A stretch of 60,803 nucleotides of DNA from assembly GCA_016219875.1 (NCBI GenBank), contig JACRJZ010000049.1, positions 1 to 60,803 of the forward strand, written 5' to 3'. This document shows, piece after piece, positions 9,769-17,336 of the stretch (the stretch's first letter is position 1; every line of letters starts with the position of its first letter). Both the position numbers and the translations under genes were made by a program. The stretch is from Verrucomicrobiota bacterium (lineage in GTDB: Bacteria > Verrucomicrobiota > Verrucomicrobiia > Limisphaerales > JACRJZ01). The notes beneath the pieces were generated by a model, which saw only the letters and a program-made list of their open reading frames with translations, was not told the DNA's origin and searched no databases.

Positions 9769-11224
9769 CCGTCGCAGGGGCGTTGCAGCCGCAGGCTTCG
9801 AGGTCCTTCTTGCGCTGGCGCAGGGAGCGGAAGAATTCCCAGCCTTCGCGCAGCCGGCGGACGCAAACGTCCTTGTCCTCCAGCATGGTTTTCACAATGC
9901 GGAGGATGGGTTTCGGACGCAGGTAGTAGCGGTGGTAGAAGCGCTCGACCGCTTCGAAAATCTCGGCCTTGTTCAAGCCCGGATACTCCAACGAAGATTC
10001 CTGGAAGCCGTCGGTGTGGACGATGTCGGTCTTGTCCTTCTGGGTGAACCAGCCGTTCAGCTTGGCCTGCTCGAAAAGCTCGGTGCCCGGATAGGGCGCG
10101 GCCAGCGACACCTGGATGCTGAACACGTCCAGGTCTTGCGCGAAACGGATGCTCTCTTCGATGGTGTTCTGGCTTTCCACCGGAAGGCCGAGCACAAACG
10201 TGCCGTGGATGACGACACCGGCCTTGTGGCAGTCCTTGGTGAAGCGCCGCATCTCGTCGAGCGTGACGCCTTTCTTGATGTTCTTGAGGATTTGCTCGTT
10301 GCCGCTCTCGTAGCCGACGAGGAAGAGACGCAAGCCGCCGTCCTTCATCTGCATGATGGTGTCGTAGTCGAGATTGGCGCGGCTGTTGCAGCTCCACGTC
10401 AGGCCGAGCGGGGCAAGCTTCTTCGCGATCTCGCGGGCGCGCGGGAGGTTCGCGGTGAAGGTGTCATCGTCGAAGAAAAACTCCTTCACCTGCGGGAAGA
10501 GCTTCTTCGTGTAGGCCATCTCGTCGGCGACGTTCTGCGCGGAACGGACGCGATACTTGTGTCCGCCGATGGTCTGCGGCCAAAGACAGAACGTACATTG
10601 CGCCGGACAGCCGCGGCCCGTGTACATGCTCACGTAAGGGTGGAGCAGGTAGCCGATGAAGTATTTCTCGATCTGGAGGTCGCGCTTGTACACATCAGCG
10701 ACCCACGGGAGCGCGTCCATGTTCGAGATCATCTCGCGCTCGGGGTTGTGGCGAATCTTGCCGTCCTTGTCGCGGAAGGAAAGGCCGGCCACCGAGGCCA
10801 GGTCACGGCCCTCGGCGACTTCCTTGCAGGTGTAGTCGAATTCCTTGCGGCCCACCCAGTCGATGGCGGGCGAAGCCTTGAGGGTCTCGGTCGGCAGCAC
10901 GGCCGCGTGGGCGCCGACGAAGCCGATCCGGGTGTCCGGGCGCTGGGCCTTGATGGCTTCGGCGACTTTGCTGTCGTTCTTCAGCGACGGCGTGCTGGTG
11001 TGGATGATGACGTGGTCGTAGTTCTTCGCTTCGGCCAGGCATTGCTTGATGTCGATCTCGTGCGGTGGGCAATCCAGCAGACGAGAGTTGGGGACGAGAG
11101 CGGCGGGTTGCGCGAGCCAGGTCGGATACCAGTAGCTCGTGACCTCGCGCCGCGCCTGGTAGCGCGAGCCGGCGCCGCCATCAAAGCCGTCGAAGCTGGG
11201 AGGGGAGAGAAAAAGGGTTTTCAT
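9764..11224 (-). CDS. hpnJ: Hopanoid-associated radical SAM/B12 protein HpnJ
   Basis: The product is 486 aa. The N-terminal sequence FDGFDGGAGSRYQARREV followed by YPTWLAQPAALVP is characteristic of HpnJ. Next comes a cobalamin-binding-like Rossmann region (residues ~60-150), then a radical SAM core with the 4Fe-4S cluster motif CPAQCTFC near residue 209. HpnJ is assigned to building the cyclitol-ether head group of composite bacteriohopanepolyols. It is cytoplasmic or membrane-peripheral. It is encoded on the same strand as hpnH, with a nucleotidyltransferase/HEPN pair between them; only 9 bp separate it from the HEPN stop codon, which suggests cotranscription. The stop codon is supplied by a repeat element. 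Confidence 0.9.
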   Translation of the reverse strand: MKTLFLSPPSFDGFDGGAGSRYQARREVTSYWYPTWLAQPAALVPNSRLLDCPPHEIDIKQCLAEAKNYDHVIIHTSTPSLKNDSKVAEAIKAQRPDTRIGFVGAHAAVLPTETLKASPAIDWVGRKEFDYTCKEVAEGRDLASVAGLSFRDKDGKIRHNPEREMISNMDALPWVADVYKRDLQIEKYFIGYLLHPYVSMYTGRGCPAQCTFCLWPQTIGGHKYRVRSAQNVADEMAYTKKLFPQVKEFFFDDDTFTANLPRAREIAKKLAPLGLTWSCNSRANLDYDTIMQMKDGGLRLFLVGYESGNEQILKNIKKGVTLDEMRRFTKDCHKAGVVIHGTFVLGLPVESQNTIEESIRFAQDLDVFSIQVSLAAPYPGTELFEQAKLNGWFTQKDKTDIVHTDGFQESSLEYPGLNKAEIFEAVERFYHRYYLRPKPILRIVKTMLEDKDVCVRRLREGWEFFRSLRQRKKDLEACGCNAPATA

Positions 11225-11233
11225 AGAGCCAAA

Positions 11234-11659
11234 CTAGGAGGAGGCGGGCAGGGTGGGGAAGAACTGAGGGAGACTCCCTTGAATCAACTCGATCATCTGT
11301 CCAACTTGGGCGCGGAGTTCTTCGTAGTTCTGGCCCGTGTCAATCATCTCTTCACCGGGGTAGTGCTGAGCGATGAAATCCTCGGTCAATTCGCCCGCCA
11401 TCGTGACGAACTGGCCGAAAGCCGGGTCGTAGGAGAGGCCGTCTTTGATGAGCGCCTCCAAGTCGTGCGTCTTCTTGAGCGACCATCCGCGGGCAATGAG
11501 GTAGCCCTTCAGATAACGCTCGGCGGCTTCATGGAGGGCTTCGATCCCCAAGCCCGTCAAGCCTTCGTGGGTCCAAAGCACGTCGGCCCCGCGCAGACGC
11601 TCAGCGGCCATCGCGAACCAGTGGGCCGGGTTCTTCTCGTCAGTCTTGGTGCGCAGCAT
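11234..11659 (-). CDS. HEPN domain protein of an MNT/HEPN pair
   Basis: The product is 141 aa. The start at 11659 overlaps the upstream nucleotidyltransferase gene by 20 bp; a longer in-frame ORF from 11992 is an antisense-like shadow of that gene. The sequence is all-helical, with HEPN features: AERLRGADVL, GIEALHEAAERYLKGYLIARGW and KKTHDLEAL. HEPN proteins of this kind pair with minimal nucleotidyltransferases and act as RNase-type toxins or as their regulated partners. The tight overlap supports one transcript and a physical complex. Whether it is toxic cannot be judged here. Confidence 0.8.
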   Translation of the reverse strand: MLRTKTDEKNPAHWFAMAAERLRGADVLWTHEGLTGLGIEALHEAAERYLKGYLIARGWSLKKTHDLEALIKDGLSYDPAFGQFVTMAGELTEDFIAQHYPGEEMIDTGQNYEELRAQVGQMIELIQGSLPQFFPTLPASS

Positions 11660-12068
11660 AGACCTCCAGCCCCTGGCCCACGATGTCTTGGTAGAAAGGG
11701 CTTTTGACGGCCAGCCGTTCTGCAAGGCGTTCGGGTGTCTTGGAAAGGATGGTGAAGGGAGGGCGTGGCCCAGGGACCTCCCAGAACACCCGGCGGATTT
11801 CCAGATTGCTGGCCTTTTCCGTCGCGAATCCGCGCCGAATGACGAGCAGGTCAAAGTCGCTGTGCTCCGTAGGCTGGCCGTAGGCATGGCTGCCGAACAG
11901 GATGATTTTTTCAGGATGCAGACGATCCACGAGCGCGCGCAAAAACGGCTCCAAGCGATTCGCCACCCGATGCACCGGGTACCGCGGGTCATGCAGCGCC
12001 GGAAATCGCGTCTGCGCTGGACAGGCTGGCGGCGTCTCGTGAAGGACGTTGGTCATCTCACCGGACAT
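11640..12068 (-). CDS. Minimal nucleotidyltransferase (MNT)
   Basis: The product is 142 aa, with the nucleotidyltransferase signature GSHAYGQ and HSDFDLLV near residues 59-76: a Gly-Ser pair, then Asp-x-Asp for metal binding. Family members partner HEPN proteins and, in characterised type VII toxin-antitoxin systems, modify the HEPN toxin by AMPylation. The gene sits just downstream of hpnH (56 bp) and overlaps the HEPN gene. An MNT/HEPN pair inside a biosynthetic gene run is odd and may be an insertion. Confidence 0.82.
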   Translation of the reverse strand: MSGEMTNVLHETPPACPAQTRFPALHDPRYPVHRVANRLEPFLRALVDRLHPEKIILFGSHAYGQPTEHSDFDLLVIRRGFATEKASNLEIRRVFWEVPGPRPPFTILSKTPERLAERLAVKSPFYQDIVGQGLEVYAAHQD

Positions 12069-12124
12069 GGCTCTTGATGTCTTGTGGATCGAGGATGATT
12101 CTCATCTCGGTTGCGCCTCGGCCA

Positions 12125-13522
12125 TTACTGGGCTTTCACATCAATCTTTTTCGCCGCCGCGATCTTTGCCAGCAACTCCTCCCGCTGCGTCGGGCCGCCG
12201 GCGCCGCAGAAGGTGCCGACGTGCGGCTTGCCATTGCCATTGTCCCCGGCAGGGGCGGCCTGAACCGCCGCTTTCGCCTCGGCGAGATGGCCTTTGCCCG
12301 CCGAGAAACCGGTGAACGCATTCACCTGGTGGCCGTCGGCGTACGGTTTGGGCCGGGCGCCGAAGTTGTACTTGAAGTTCTTCCAGTGGTCGCCGGGCTG
12401 GTAGTTGGTGCCGAGCGCACCGCTGGGATCGTAGCCGCAATGCACCATGCAGTTCTCGCAGCGATGGTCCCGTGCCACGCCGTTGACCACGCCGTATTTC
12501 TCCCAGTCCACCTTGGCGAGCATCTCCCCGTAGCTCTGGTAGTGGCCGTCGGTCATGAGGTAGCACGGCGCTTTCCAGCCGGCGATGTTCCGCGTCGGGA
12601 TGGCCCAGGCGGTGCAGGTGAGGTCGCGCTTGCCGGCCAGGAACTCCTGATAGACCGGCGTGCCGAAGATGGTGAACCGCTCGCCCCACTCCTGGATCTT
12701 CGCGAACTTCTGGATCGTCATGGCGCGCGTCAGGAAGAAATCCTCCGGCTTCTTGCCCAGGCGCTTCATCATGTCTTTCTTGGCGGCGTCGTAATCGTAG
12801 CCAGGCGAGATCGTGTGGCCGTCCGCGCCCAGCCAGGAGAAGAACTGGAACATCTGCTCGATCTCGCGCACGTCGGTTTCGCGATAGACCGTGGTGTTGG
12901 TTGCGACCTGGAAGCCGAGGCGCTTGGCCAGCTTGATGGCTTCGACGCACTCTTTGAAGACACCTTCGCGCTCGACGATCAGGTCATGCGTGTACTCCAG
13001 GCCGTCGATGTGGACGTTCCAATACATCCATTGCGTCGGGCGGATGACGGGCCGGCCGTCGGCCTTGCCTTTGCGGATCGTCTCTGCCTGCTTGTCCGTG
13101 ATGAGCTTCTCGTCGAGCAGTTCCTTCAACTTCGGTTCCAAGGCGGGCGAGTAGATGGCGGCGAGGTAGTCGCAGAGCTTCTTCCGCATGAAGACGCCGT
13201 TGGTGCAGACATAGACGATGCGGCGCTGCTGGAGCAGGCCCTCCACCAGTTCCTCGATCTTCGGGTAGATCAGCGGTTCGCCGCCGCAAATGGACACCAT
13301 CGGGGCGTCGCAGTCGAGGGCCGACGCGAGGCAATCCTCCAGCGACATCATGTCTTTGAGGCTCGTGGAGTACTCGCGGATGCGACCGCAGCCGGTGCAG
13401 GTCAGGTTGCAGGTGTGCAGCGGCTCAAGCTGGAGGACCATGGCGAACTTCGGGGTCCGGCGAAGCTTGTGCTTGACGATGTGTCTCGCGATTTTCAGCG
13501 AGAGGGCCAGGGGAAAACGCAT
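12125..13522 (-). CDS. hpnH: Adenosyl-hopene transferase HpnH (radical SAM)
   Basis: The product is 465 aa. The cluster motif CNLTCTGC lies near residue 54, followed by SICGGEPLIYP, the radical SAM glycine motif. The C-terminal part has CENCMVHCGYDPSGAL, matching the extra domain of HpnH. HpnH joins a 5'-deoxyadenosyl group to diploptene, the first committed step to extended hopanoids. The protein is somewhat longer than usual; an insertion around residues 115-160 (LKELLDEKLITDKQAETIRKG) and a C-terminal tail account for this. A small lipoprotein-like gene ends 2 bp upstream. hpnF (squalene-hopene cyclase) is not in the window. Confidence 0.92.
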   Translation of the reverse strand: MRFPLALSLKIARHIVKHKLRRTPKFAMVLQLEPLHTCNLTCTGCGRIREYSTSLKDMMSLEDCLASALDCDAPMVSICGGEPLIYPKIEELVEGLLQQRRIVYVCTNGVFMRKKLCDYLAAIYSPALEPKLKELLDEKLITDKQAETIRKGKADGRPVIRPTQWMYWNVHIDGLEYTHDLIVEREGVFKECVEAIKLAKRLGFQVATNTTVYRETDVREIEQMFQFFSWLGADGHTISPGYDYDAAKKDMMKRLGKKPEDFFLTRAMTIQKFAKIQEWGERFTIFGTPVYQEFLAGKRDLTCTAWAIPTRNIAGWKAPCYLMTDGHYQSYGEMLAKVDWEKYGVVNGVARDHRCENCMVHCGYDPSGALGTNYQPGDHWKNFKYNFGARPKPYADGHQVNAFTGFSAGKGHLAEAKAAVQAAPAGDNGNGKPHVGTFCGAGGPTQREELLAKIAAAKKIDVKAQ

Positions 13523-13524
13523 AG

Positions 13525-13734
13525 TTATTGGGCCAGGGCGACGACGACGTTCGTGGGCGCGGGAGTAGAGAGATCAAGCGGCTCCGGCGCGGGAGCGTTC
13601 CGTATCAGCCCGGGCAGAAGGAAACTCGCGGGGGAAACGCTCTTGGAGGCGTTAATCCCGCTGCAACCCATCGCCAGTCCGGCAACCACTGCCAAAGTGG
13701 CCACCGCGCTGAACTGTGCCCATTTCCAATTCAC
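13525..13734 (-). CDS. Small lipoprotein-like protein upstream of hpnH
   Basis: The product is 69 aa with a GTG start at 13734, chosen because an AGGAGG-like purine stretch is not clear but the N-terminus then begins NWKWAQFSAVATLAVVAG, a classic hydrophobic export segment ending in a possible lipobox (AMGC). A longer frame from 13851 adds 39 residues without a signal. The mature part is Pro/Ser/Ala-rich and unremarkable. The stop codon is 2 bp from the hpnH start, so the two are probably translationally coupled. It could be a membrane anchor or scaffold for hopanoid enzymes; that is speculation. Confidence 0.5.
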   Translation of the reverse strand: MNWKWAQFSAVATLAVVAGLAMGCSGINASKSVSPASFLLPGLIRNAPAPEPLDLSTPAPTNVVVALAQ

Positions 13735-13920
13735 GGGCGGAATATAGGAGGGGCGCGCTTCGGTGCAACAGATTATTCGTTCCCGGTGGGACAGACGTAA
13801 TTGTCCCTTCTGCGCCAGCTTTGGGACGGAGAACATTTTCCGGCTCCTCAAAATCGGCCGTTGATTCCCCTCGCAGATGGAGGCGATCGTGGACTTTGAG
13901 GAGGAACTGGCGGTGAGCAG

Positions 13921-14856
13921 CTAACGCGTCGTTCTATTCAGTTCGGCTCTGTCAAGCTTCTCTCCGGACTTTTGCTGAAAATCCTCTTTGGCTTTGCGGA
14001 GCTGATCGTCGTAGTTCTTGCCGGACGCTTGACGAAACATCTTCTCAAGCTCTTTGCGCTTCTCTTCATCATGTGTCTTGTCGTCGCCCCCAGTCGGACT
14101 TGGGGCAGGATCTTGCTCAATCTGCCACTCTAACAAATACGGAGTCGATGCCATTTGCACATCCATGACGTGGTCTCCAAAGTCGCGGAACTTGGCCCAC
14201 GTGGATTTGTCTTCGAGGGCTATCCGCCAGCCTTCCCAAAGCACGCGATTCGCCCACCGGATCAATGCCATTTGCCGAGTGCAGAGAACTTGAAGCGTTG
14301 CGTTCGAAGTGCTCAGCATCTGCAAATCACCAGCCATTTGTTCGCGCTTCGTCTGCAACGACTTTAACTCCGCCAAGAACTGGGAGGCTTTAGCCTCCGA
14401 TCCGGTCGCCTGAGCTGTCTGACTTTCTAGCAGTTCTTTTGCGGCTGCCAACTCGGCTCGGTCGCGCTCAAGCCTTGCCATCTGATTGGTGAGAAGTGAT
14501 ACCCGCTGCTTGAGCTTACCAAGCTCTTCATCTGCTCGCTCTACCTTCATCTGTTGTTCTTTCGCCTGTCCCTCCAAAGTTACCCGTTCCATCTTGAGTC
14601 GTTCCGTCTGTGCTTCTAAAAGCGTCTTCTCGTTGCTGACTCGTGTGCGCTGCACATCAAACCAGCCCGTTGACCAAGTGAAAACCAGACCAAGGATCGC
14701 GAGTGCTACAGGAGCGATAGCAGAATAAAATCCGGGTGTCCTGAGCAATGGTTTGCCTATAGCTTGGATTTCTGCCTTCAGCTTTTCGCACTCAAGGTAG
14801 GCTTTGTCCGCAGCCTGATTTTGAGGCGGTGTTTCCCGTTGAGTTTCTTCGCTCAT
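13921..14856 (-). CDS. Membrane-anchored coiled-coil protein, unknown function
   Basis: The product is 311 aa. A short charged N-terminus is followed by one hydrophobic segment (residues ~40-66, FYSAIAPVALAILGLVF) and a long heptad-rich coiled coil (~70-195, KTLLEAQTERLKMERVTLE and onward). A globular region with several Trp (WANRVLWEGW) follows, then a charged tail. No family is recognised. Base composition is clearly lower in GC than neighbouring genes and codon use is more mixed (many TCT, GTT, CAA), which suggests acquisition by transfer. It has no obvious operon partner. Confidence 0.6.
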   Translation of the reverse strand: MSEETQRETPPQNQAADKAYLECEKLKAEIQAIGKPLLRTPGFYSAIAPVALAILGLVFTWSTGWFDVQRTRVSNEKTLLEAQTERLKMERVTLEGQAKEQQMKVERADEELGKLKQRVSLLTNQMARLERDRAELAAAKELLESQTAQATGSEAKASQFLAELKSLQTKREQMAGDLQMLSTSNATLQVLCTRQMALIRWANRVLWEGWRIALEDKSTWAKFRDFGDHVMDVQMASTPYLLEWQIEQDPAPSPTGGDDKTHDEEKRKELEKMFRQASGKNYDDQLRKAKEDFQQKSGEKLDRAELNRTTR

Positions 14857-14907
14857 GCTGGTCTATCTACACCTCCAGCCGCCTGCATGGCAAGAAAGTG
14901 TTGCGAA

Positions 14908-15042
14908 CAACGGCCAGGCGTCGCACCTGTCTTAGTTTTCCAGTTTCTTGTTCCTCAAAGCATGTTTCGCGTGGCGGCAGTGATTCTGCGAAAGGTCCTT
15001 TTCCCAACGGAGCCAGAGACAGAGGCAACGTCTGTCCCCCCG
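14908..15042. repeat. Family B element, diverged copy
   Basis: The left end reads CCAGGCGTCGCACCTGTCT and the right end CAACGTCTGTCCCC, an imperfect inverted pair matching the ends of the elements at 9634, 17072 and 52493. It lies between divergent genes, so it is one of the few copies that do not follow a stop codon. The SIS-domain frame is open through part of it, but translation most likely begins downstream at 15107. Confidence 0.65.
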
Positions 15043-15106
15043 CATGGATACGGCTACAGAAATTTCCCGCTTCAAATCCCACCCGGTTCCGTGTTCCATC
15101 CCGGCC

Positions 15107-15703
15107 ATGAGTTTTGCACAACAGTTTCTGGGCGAGGTCCAGCAGGTCACCGCGCAGCTTCAGACTGACGCCATTGAGAAGGTCGTGGACGAGCTGGCGC
15201 GCGTCCGCGAGCGCGGCGGGCGGCTCTTCATCCTCGGCGTGGGCGGGAGTGCCGCCAACGCCAGCCATGCGGTGAACGACTTCCGCAAGATTTGCGGCAT
15301 CGAGTGCTACGCGCCCACCGACAACGTCTCCGAACTCACCGCCCGCACCAACGACGAAGGCTGGGCCACGATCTTCGCCGAGTGGCTCAAGGGCAGCCGC
15401 CTGAACGCGAAGGACGGCCTGCTCATCTTCTCCGTCGGCGGCGGGAACCTGGAGAAGAACGTCAGCCCCAATCTCGTTGCCGCGATCCAACTCGCGAAGC
15501 AAACCGGCGCCACGATCACCGGCATCGTCGGTCGCGACGGCGGCTACACCGCGAAAGAGGCCACGGCGTGCGTGATCGTGCCCACCGTGAACCCCGACCA
15601 CGTCACGCCGCACTCGGAAGCGTTTCAAGCCGTCGTGTGGCACTTGATCGTGTCGCACCCGAAACTGAAGGTGGCGCGGACGAAGTGGGAAAGCACCAAG
15701 TGA
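15107..15703 (+). CDS. SIS-domain sugar isomerase (GmhA-like)
   Basis: The product is 198 aa. The start at 15107 (MSFAQQFLGEV) removes repeat-derived sequence that the longer frame from 15044 would add. The SIS fold shows GVGGSAANASHAVNDF and FSVGGGNLEKNVSPN, corresponding to the phosphosugar-binding loops of sedoheptulose-7-phosphate isomerases. It would make heptose-7-phosphate or a related sugar phosphate. A GmhB-type phosphatase lies 0.8 kb downstream on the same strand, supporting a heptose pathway for cell-surface sugars. Exact substrate is uncertain, so no symbol is given. Confidence 0.78.
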   Translation: MSFAQQFLGEVQQVTAQLQTDAIEKVVDELARVRERGGRLFILGVGGSAANASHAVNDFRKICGIECYAPTDNVSELTARTNDEGWATIFAEWLKGSRLNAKDGLLIFSVGGGNLEKNVSPNLVAAIQLAKQTGATITGIVGRDGGYTAKEATACVIVPTVNPDHVTPHSEAFQAVVWHLIVSHPKLKVARTKWESTK

Positions 15704-15708
15704 AGGTG

Positions 15709-15732
15709 GAATGCGGAATGCGGAATGCGGAA
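15709..15732 (+). repeat. GGAATGCGG-type short tandem repeat
   Basis: Three 7-bp units of GGAATGC plus a fourth degenerate unit, directly after the stop codon of the SIS gene. The same unit is found inside the DUF5107 gene and inside the nested element at 38263-38293. Confidence 0.75.
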
Positions 15733-15823
15733 TGGCGCTGCGCCGTCTCCCTCGACCACCCTTTGCAGCCTTCGTCTGGAGATTCCATTTCCCTCCCTCG
15801 GACGGACCCGTTATCTTTGCGCC

Positions 15824-16096
15824 ATGAAAACGAAAGCTTCCGCGGTGGCCATGCTGGGAGGTGTGATGGAACCCCTGGGCCGTTGCCTGAATCCCGAGGC
15901 CGCCCGGCGCATCCTGGCTCTGCGGGCGGGGCCAACGGCGAGGCGCCGCCTTGCCAGGTTGGCGCAGAAGTGCGACGACGGTCAGCTCACACCGGAGGAA
16001 CGGGCGGAATACCAGTTCTTCGTTGAGGTCGGCGATTTCGTGGCGGTGCTGCAAGCCAAGGCCCGCCGATACCTGACGGGTTTGCCGCACGCGTAA
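15824..16096 (+). CDS. Small protein paired with HNH nuclease
   Basis: The product is 90 aa, starting at ATG 15824 (MKTKASAVAMLGGVMEPLG). It is helical with a clear R-rich middle (AGPTARRRLARLAQKCDDG) and an acidic stretch (LTPEERAEYQFFVEVGDF). Its stop overlaps the ATG of the HNH gene by one base (TAATG), so the pair is translationally coupled. Small genes of this type, with an LTPEE-EYE motif, often precede HNH genes in this phylum and in cyanobacteria. Their role is unproven; a partner or antitoxin-like function is possible. Confidence 0.6.
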   Translation: MKTKASAVAMLGGVMEPLGRCLNPEAARRILALRAGPTARRRLARLAQKCDDGQLTPEERAEYQFFVEVGDFVAVLQAKARRYLTGLPHA

Positions 16097-16494
16097 TGCC
16101 GCGCAGCTTGCGAGAACTCGTCCGGCAGCGCGCTGAGGCGCGGTGTGAGTACTGTCATTTCCGGGAGGAGCATCTGCCGCTCTGGCCGTTCCACTTGGAC
16201 CATGTGGTCGCCCGCCAGCATCGGGGTCGCAAAGACATGGCCAACCTCGCTTGGGCGTGCCAGCGCTGTAATCTTCTCAAAGGCACCAACCTCACCGGTG
16301 TCGATCCGGATTCCGAGAAGGTGGTGAGCCTGTTCCATCCGCGAGTTGATCGCTGGGAAACCCATTTCGCTGTGCGCCAAGGACGGATCGTAGGATTGAC
16401 CGAAGCAGGTCGCGCCACGGTATGGTTGCTCCAGATGAATGCCGAGGAGCGCGTGACCTTGCGGGCCATGCTGCAAGAAGACGGGTTATGGTGA
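16096..16494 (+). CDS. HNH endonuclease
   Basis: The product is 132 aa. It has a zinc-binding CEYC (residues ~17-20), the catalytic LDHVVARQHRG (His of the HNH motif), and NLAWACQRCNLLKG with the second Cys pair and Asn. This is a complete HNH nuclease core with a ~50-residue tail. Genes of this size occur alone as putative homing, defence or DNA-repair nucleases. It is coupled to the 90-aa gene upstream and overlaps the phosphatase start downstream by 7 bp, so all are probably on one mRNA. The substrate cannot be inferred. Confidence 0.85.
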   Translation: MPRSLRELVRQRAEARCEYCHFREEHLPLWPFHLDHVVARQHRGRKDMANLAWACQRCNLLKGTNLTGVDPDSEKVVSLFHPRVDRWETHFAVRQGRIVGLTEAGRATVWLLQMNAEERVTLRAMLQEDGLW

Positions 16495-17048
16495 ATCCTA
16501 TCCCTCTCCGCCGTGCCGTCTTCCTCGACCGCGACGGCGTTGTGAACCGCGCCTTGGAGCGCGACGGCAAACCGTATCCGCCCACGAGTCTGGCGGAGTT
16601 CGAGATTCTTCCCGGCGTGCCGGAAGCCTGCGCAAAGCTCAAGCAGGCCGGCTTTCTCCTCGTCGTTGCCACGAACCAGCCCGACGTGGGCCGCGGCACG
16701 CTCGCCCAGTCGGTCGTGGAGGAGATTCACGCCCACCTCCGCCGCGCGCTTCCGATCGACCGAGTGGAGGTCTGCTACCATCCGGGCGGTGGCCAGTCCG
16801 ACTGCGACTGCCGCAAACCCAAACCCGGCATGTTGCTCCGCGCCGCGCGCGATCTCGGCCTCGACCTCGCACGAAGTTGGATGGTCGGCGACCGCTGGCG
16901 GGACATCGACTGCGGCCGCGCAGCGGACTGCCGCACGATCTTCATCGACTACGGCTACGCGGAAGAATTGAAGCAGGCGCCGGATTTTCGTTGCGGCAGC
17001 CTGCTCGAAGCGGCGGAGATCATTCTCAGTTCGGCGGCGCGCCAATAG
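16488..17048 (+). CDS. gmhB: D-glycero-D-manno-heptose 1,7-bisphosphate 7-phosphatase-like HAD protein
   Basis: The product is 186 aa with HAD motif I FLDRDGVVN (residues ~11-19), motif II VVATNQPDVGRG and the zinc loop CYHPGGGQSDCDCRKPKPGM (Cys-x-His and Cys-x-Cys), then motif IV MVGDRWRDIDCG. These are hallmarks of the GmhB/HisB-N group. It would remove the C7 phosphate of heptose bisphosphate in the ADP- or GDP-heptose pathway. The start (ATG 16488) overlaps the HNH gene. With the SIS isomerase upstream it forms a plausible heptose unit interrupted by a nuclease pair. Confidence 0.85.
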   Translation: MVNPIPLRRAVFLDRDGVVNRALERDGKPYPPTSLAEFEILPGVPEACAKLKQAGFLLVVATNQPDVGRGTLAQSVVEEIHAHLRRALPIDRVEVCYHPGGGQSDCDCRKPKPGMLLRAARDLGLDLARSWMVGDRWRDIDCGRAADCRTIFIDYGYAEELKQAPDFRCGSLLEAAEIILSSAARQ

Positions 17049-17071
17049 GCCGAGCTTTGCTGTATCTACGC

Positions 17072-17203
17072 CGTGGGCCAGGCGTCGCGCCTGTCTCCGA
17101 TATCAATGAGTGCGGCCGGTCCGGTGCAGGCATGTGGTGTGGCCTAAAACGAACGCCGAACAGGAAGGGAGACGCTTGACAATGGAGACAGGCGCGACGC
17201 CTG
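17072..17203. repeat. Family B inverted-repeat element
   Basis: About 130 bp with ends GGGCCAGGCGTCGCGCCTGTCT and its inverted partner GGAGACAGGCGCGACGCCTGTCC. The inner part shares AACnGGAAGGGAGAC and TTGACAATGGAGAC with the element at 52493. It starts 24 bp after the gmhB stop codon and fills much of the 288-bp gap before the HtrA-like gene. The remaining 130 bp (17204-17336) show nothing recognisable. Confidence 0.8.
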
Positions 17204-17336
17204 TCCCACGGACTGGCTGCCGCTCGCGATGGAGGGCTGGACTGCATCGTCCTGGCTTGGCGCGGGAGCAAGCAGCCCGTTCCGCCGATTGAACACAAAG
17301 CTCGACGCCGCGCTCCAATTCTGAACTCATACCGGC

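Noticed and set aside
12074..13747. 557-codon + strand frame opposite hpnH
   Set aside because: Antisense shadow of a well-conserved radical SAM gene; composition is typical of reversed high-GC codons.
13878..13925. Short + strand frame ending at the 3' side of the coiled-coil gene
   Set aside because: Only 15 codons, no homology can be judged, and it runs against the minus-strand gene end.
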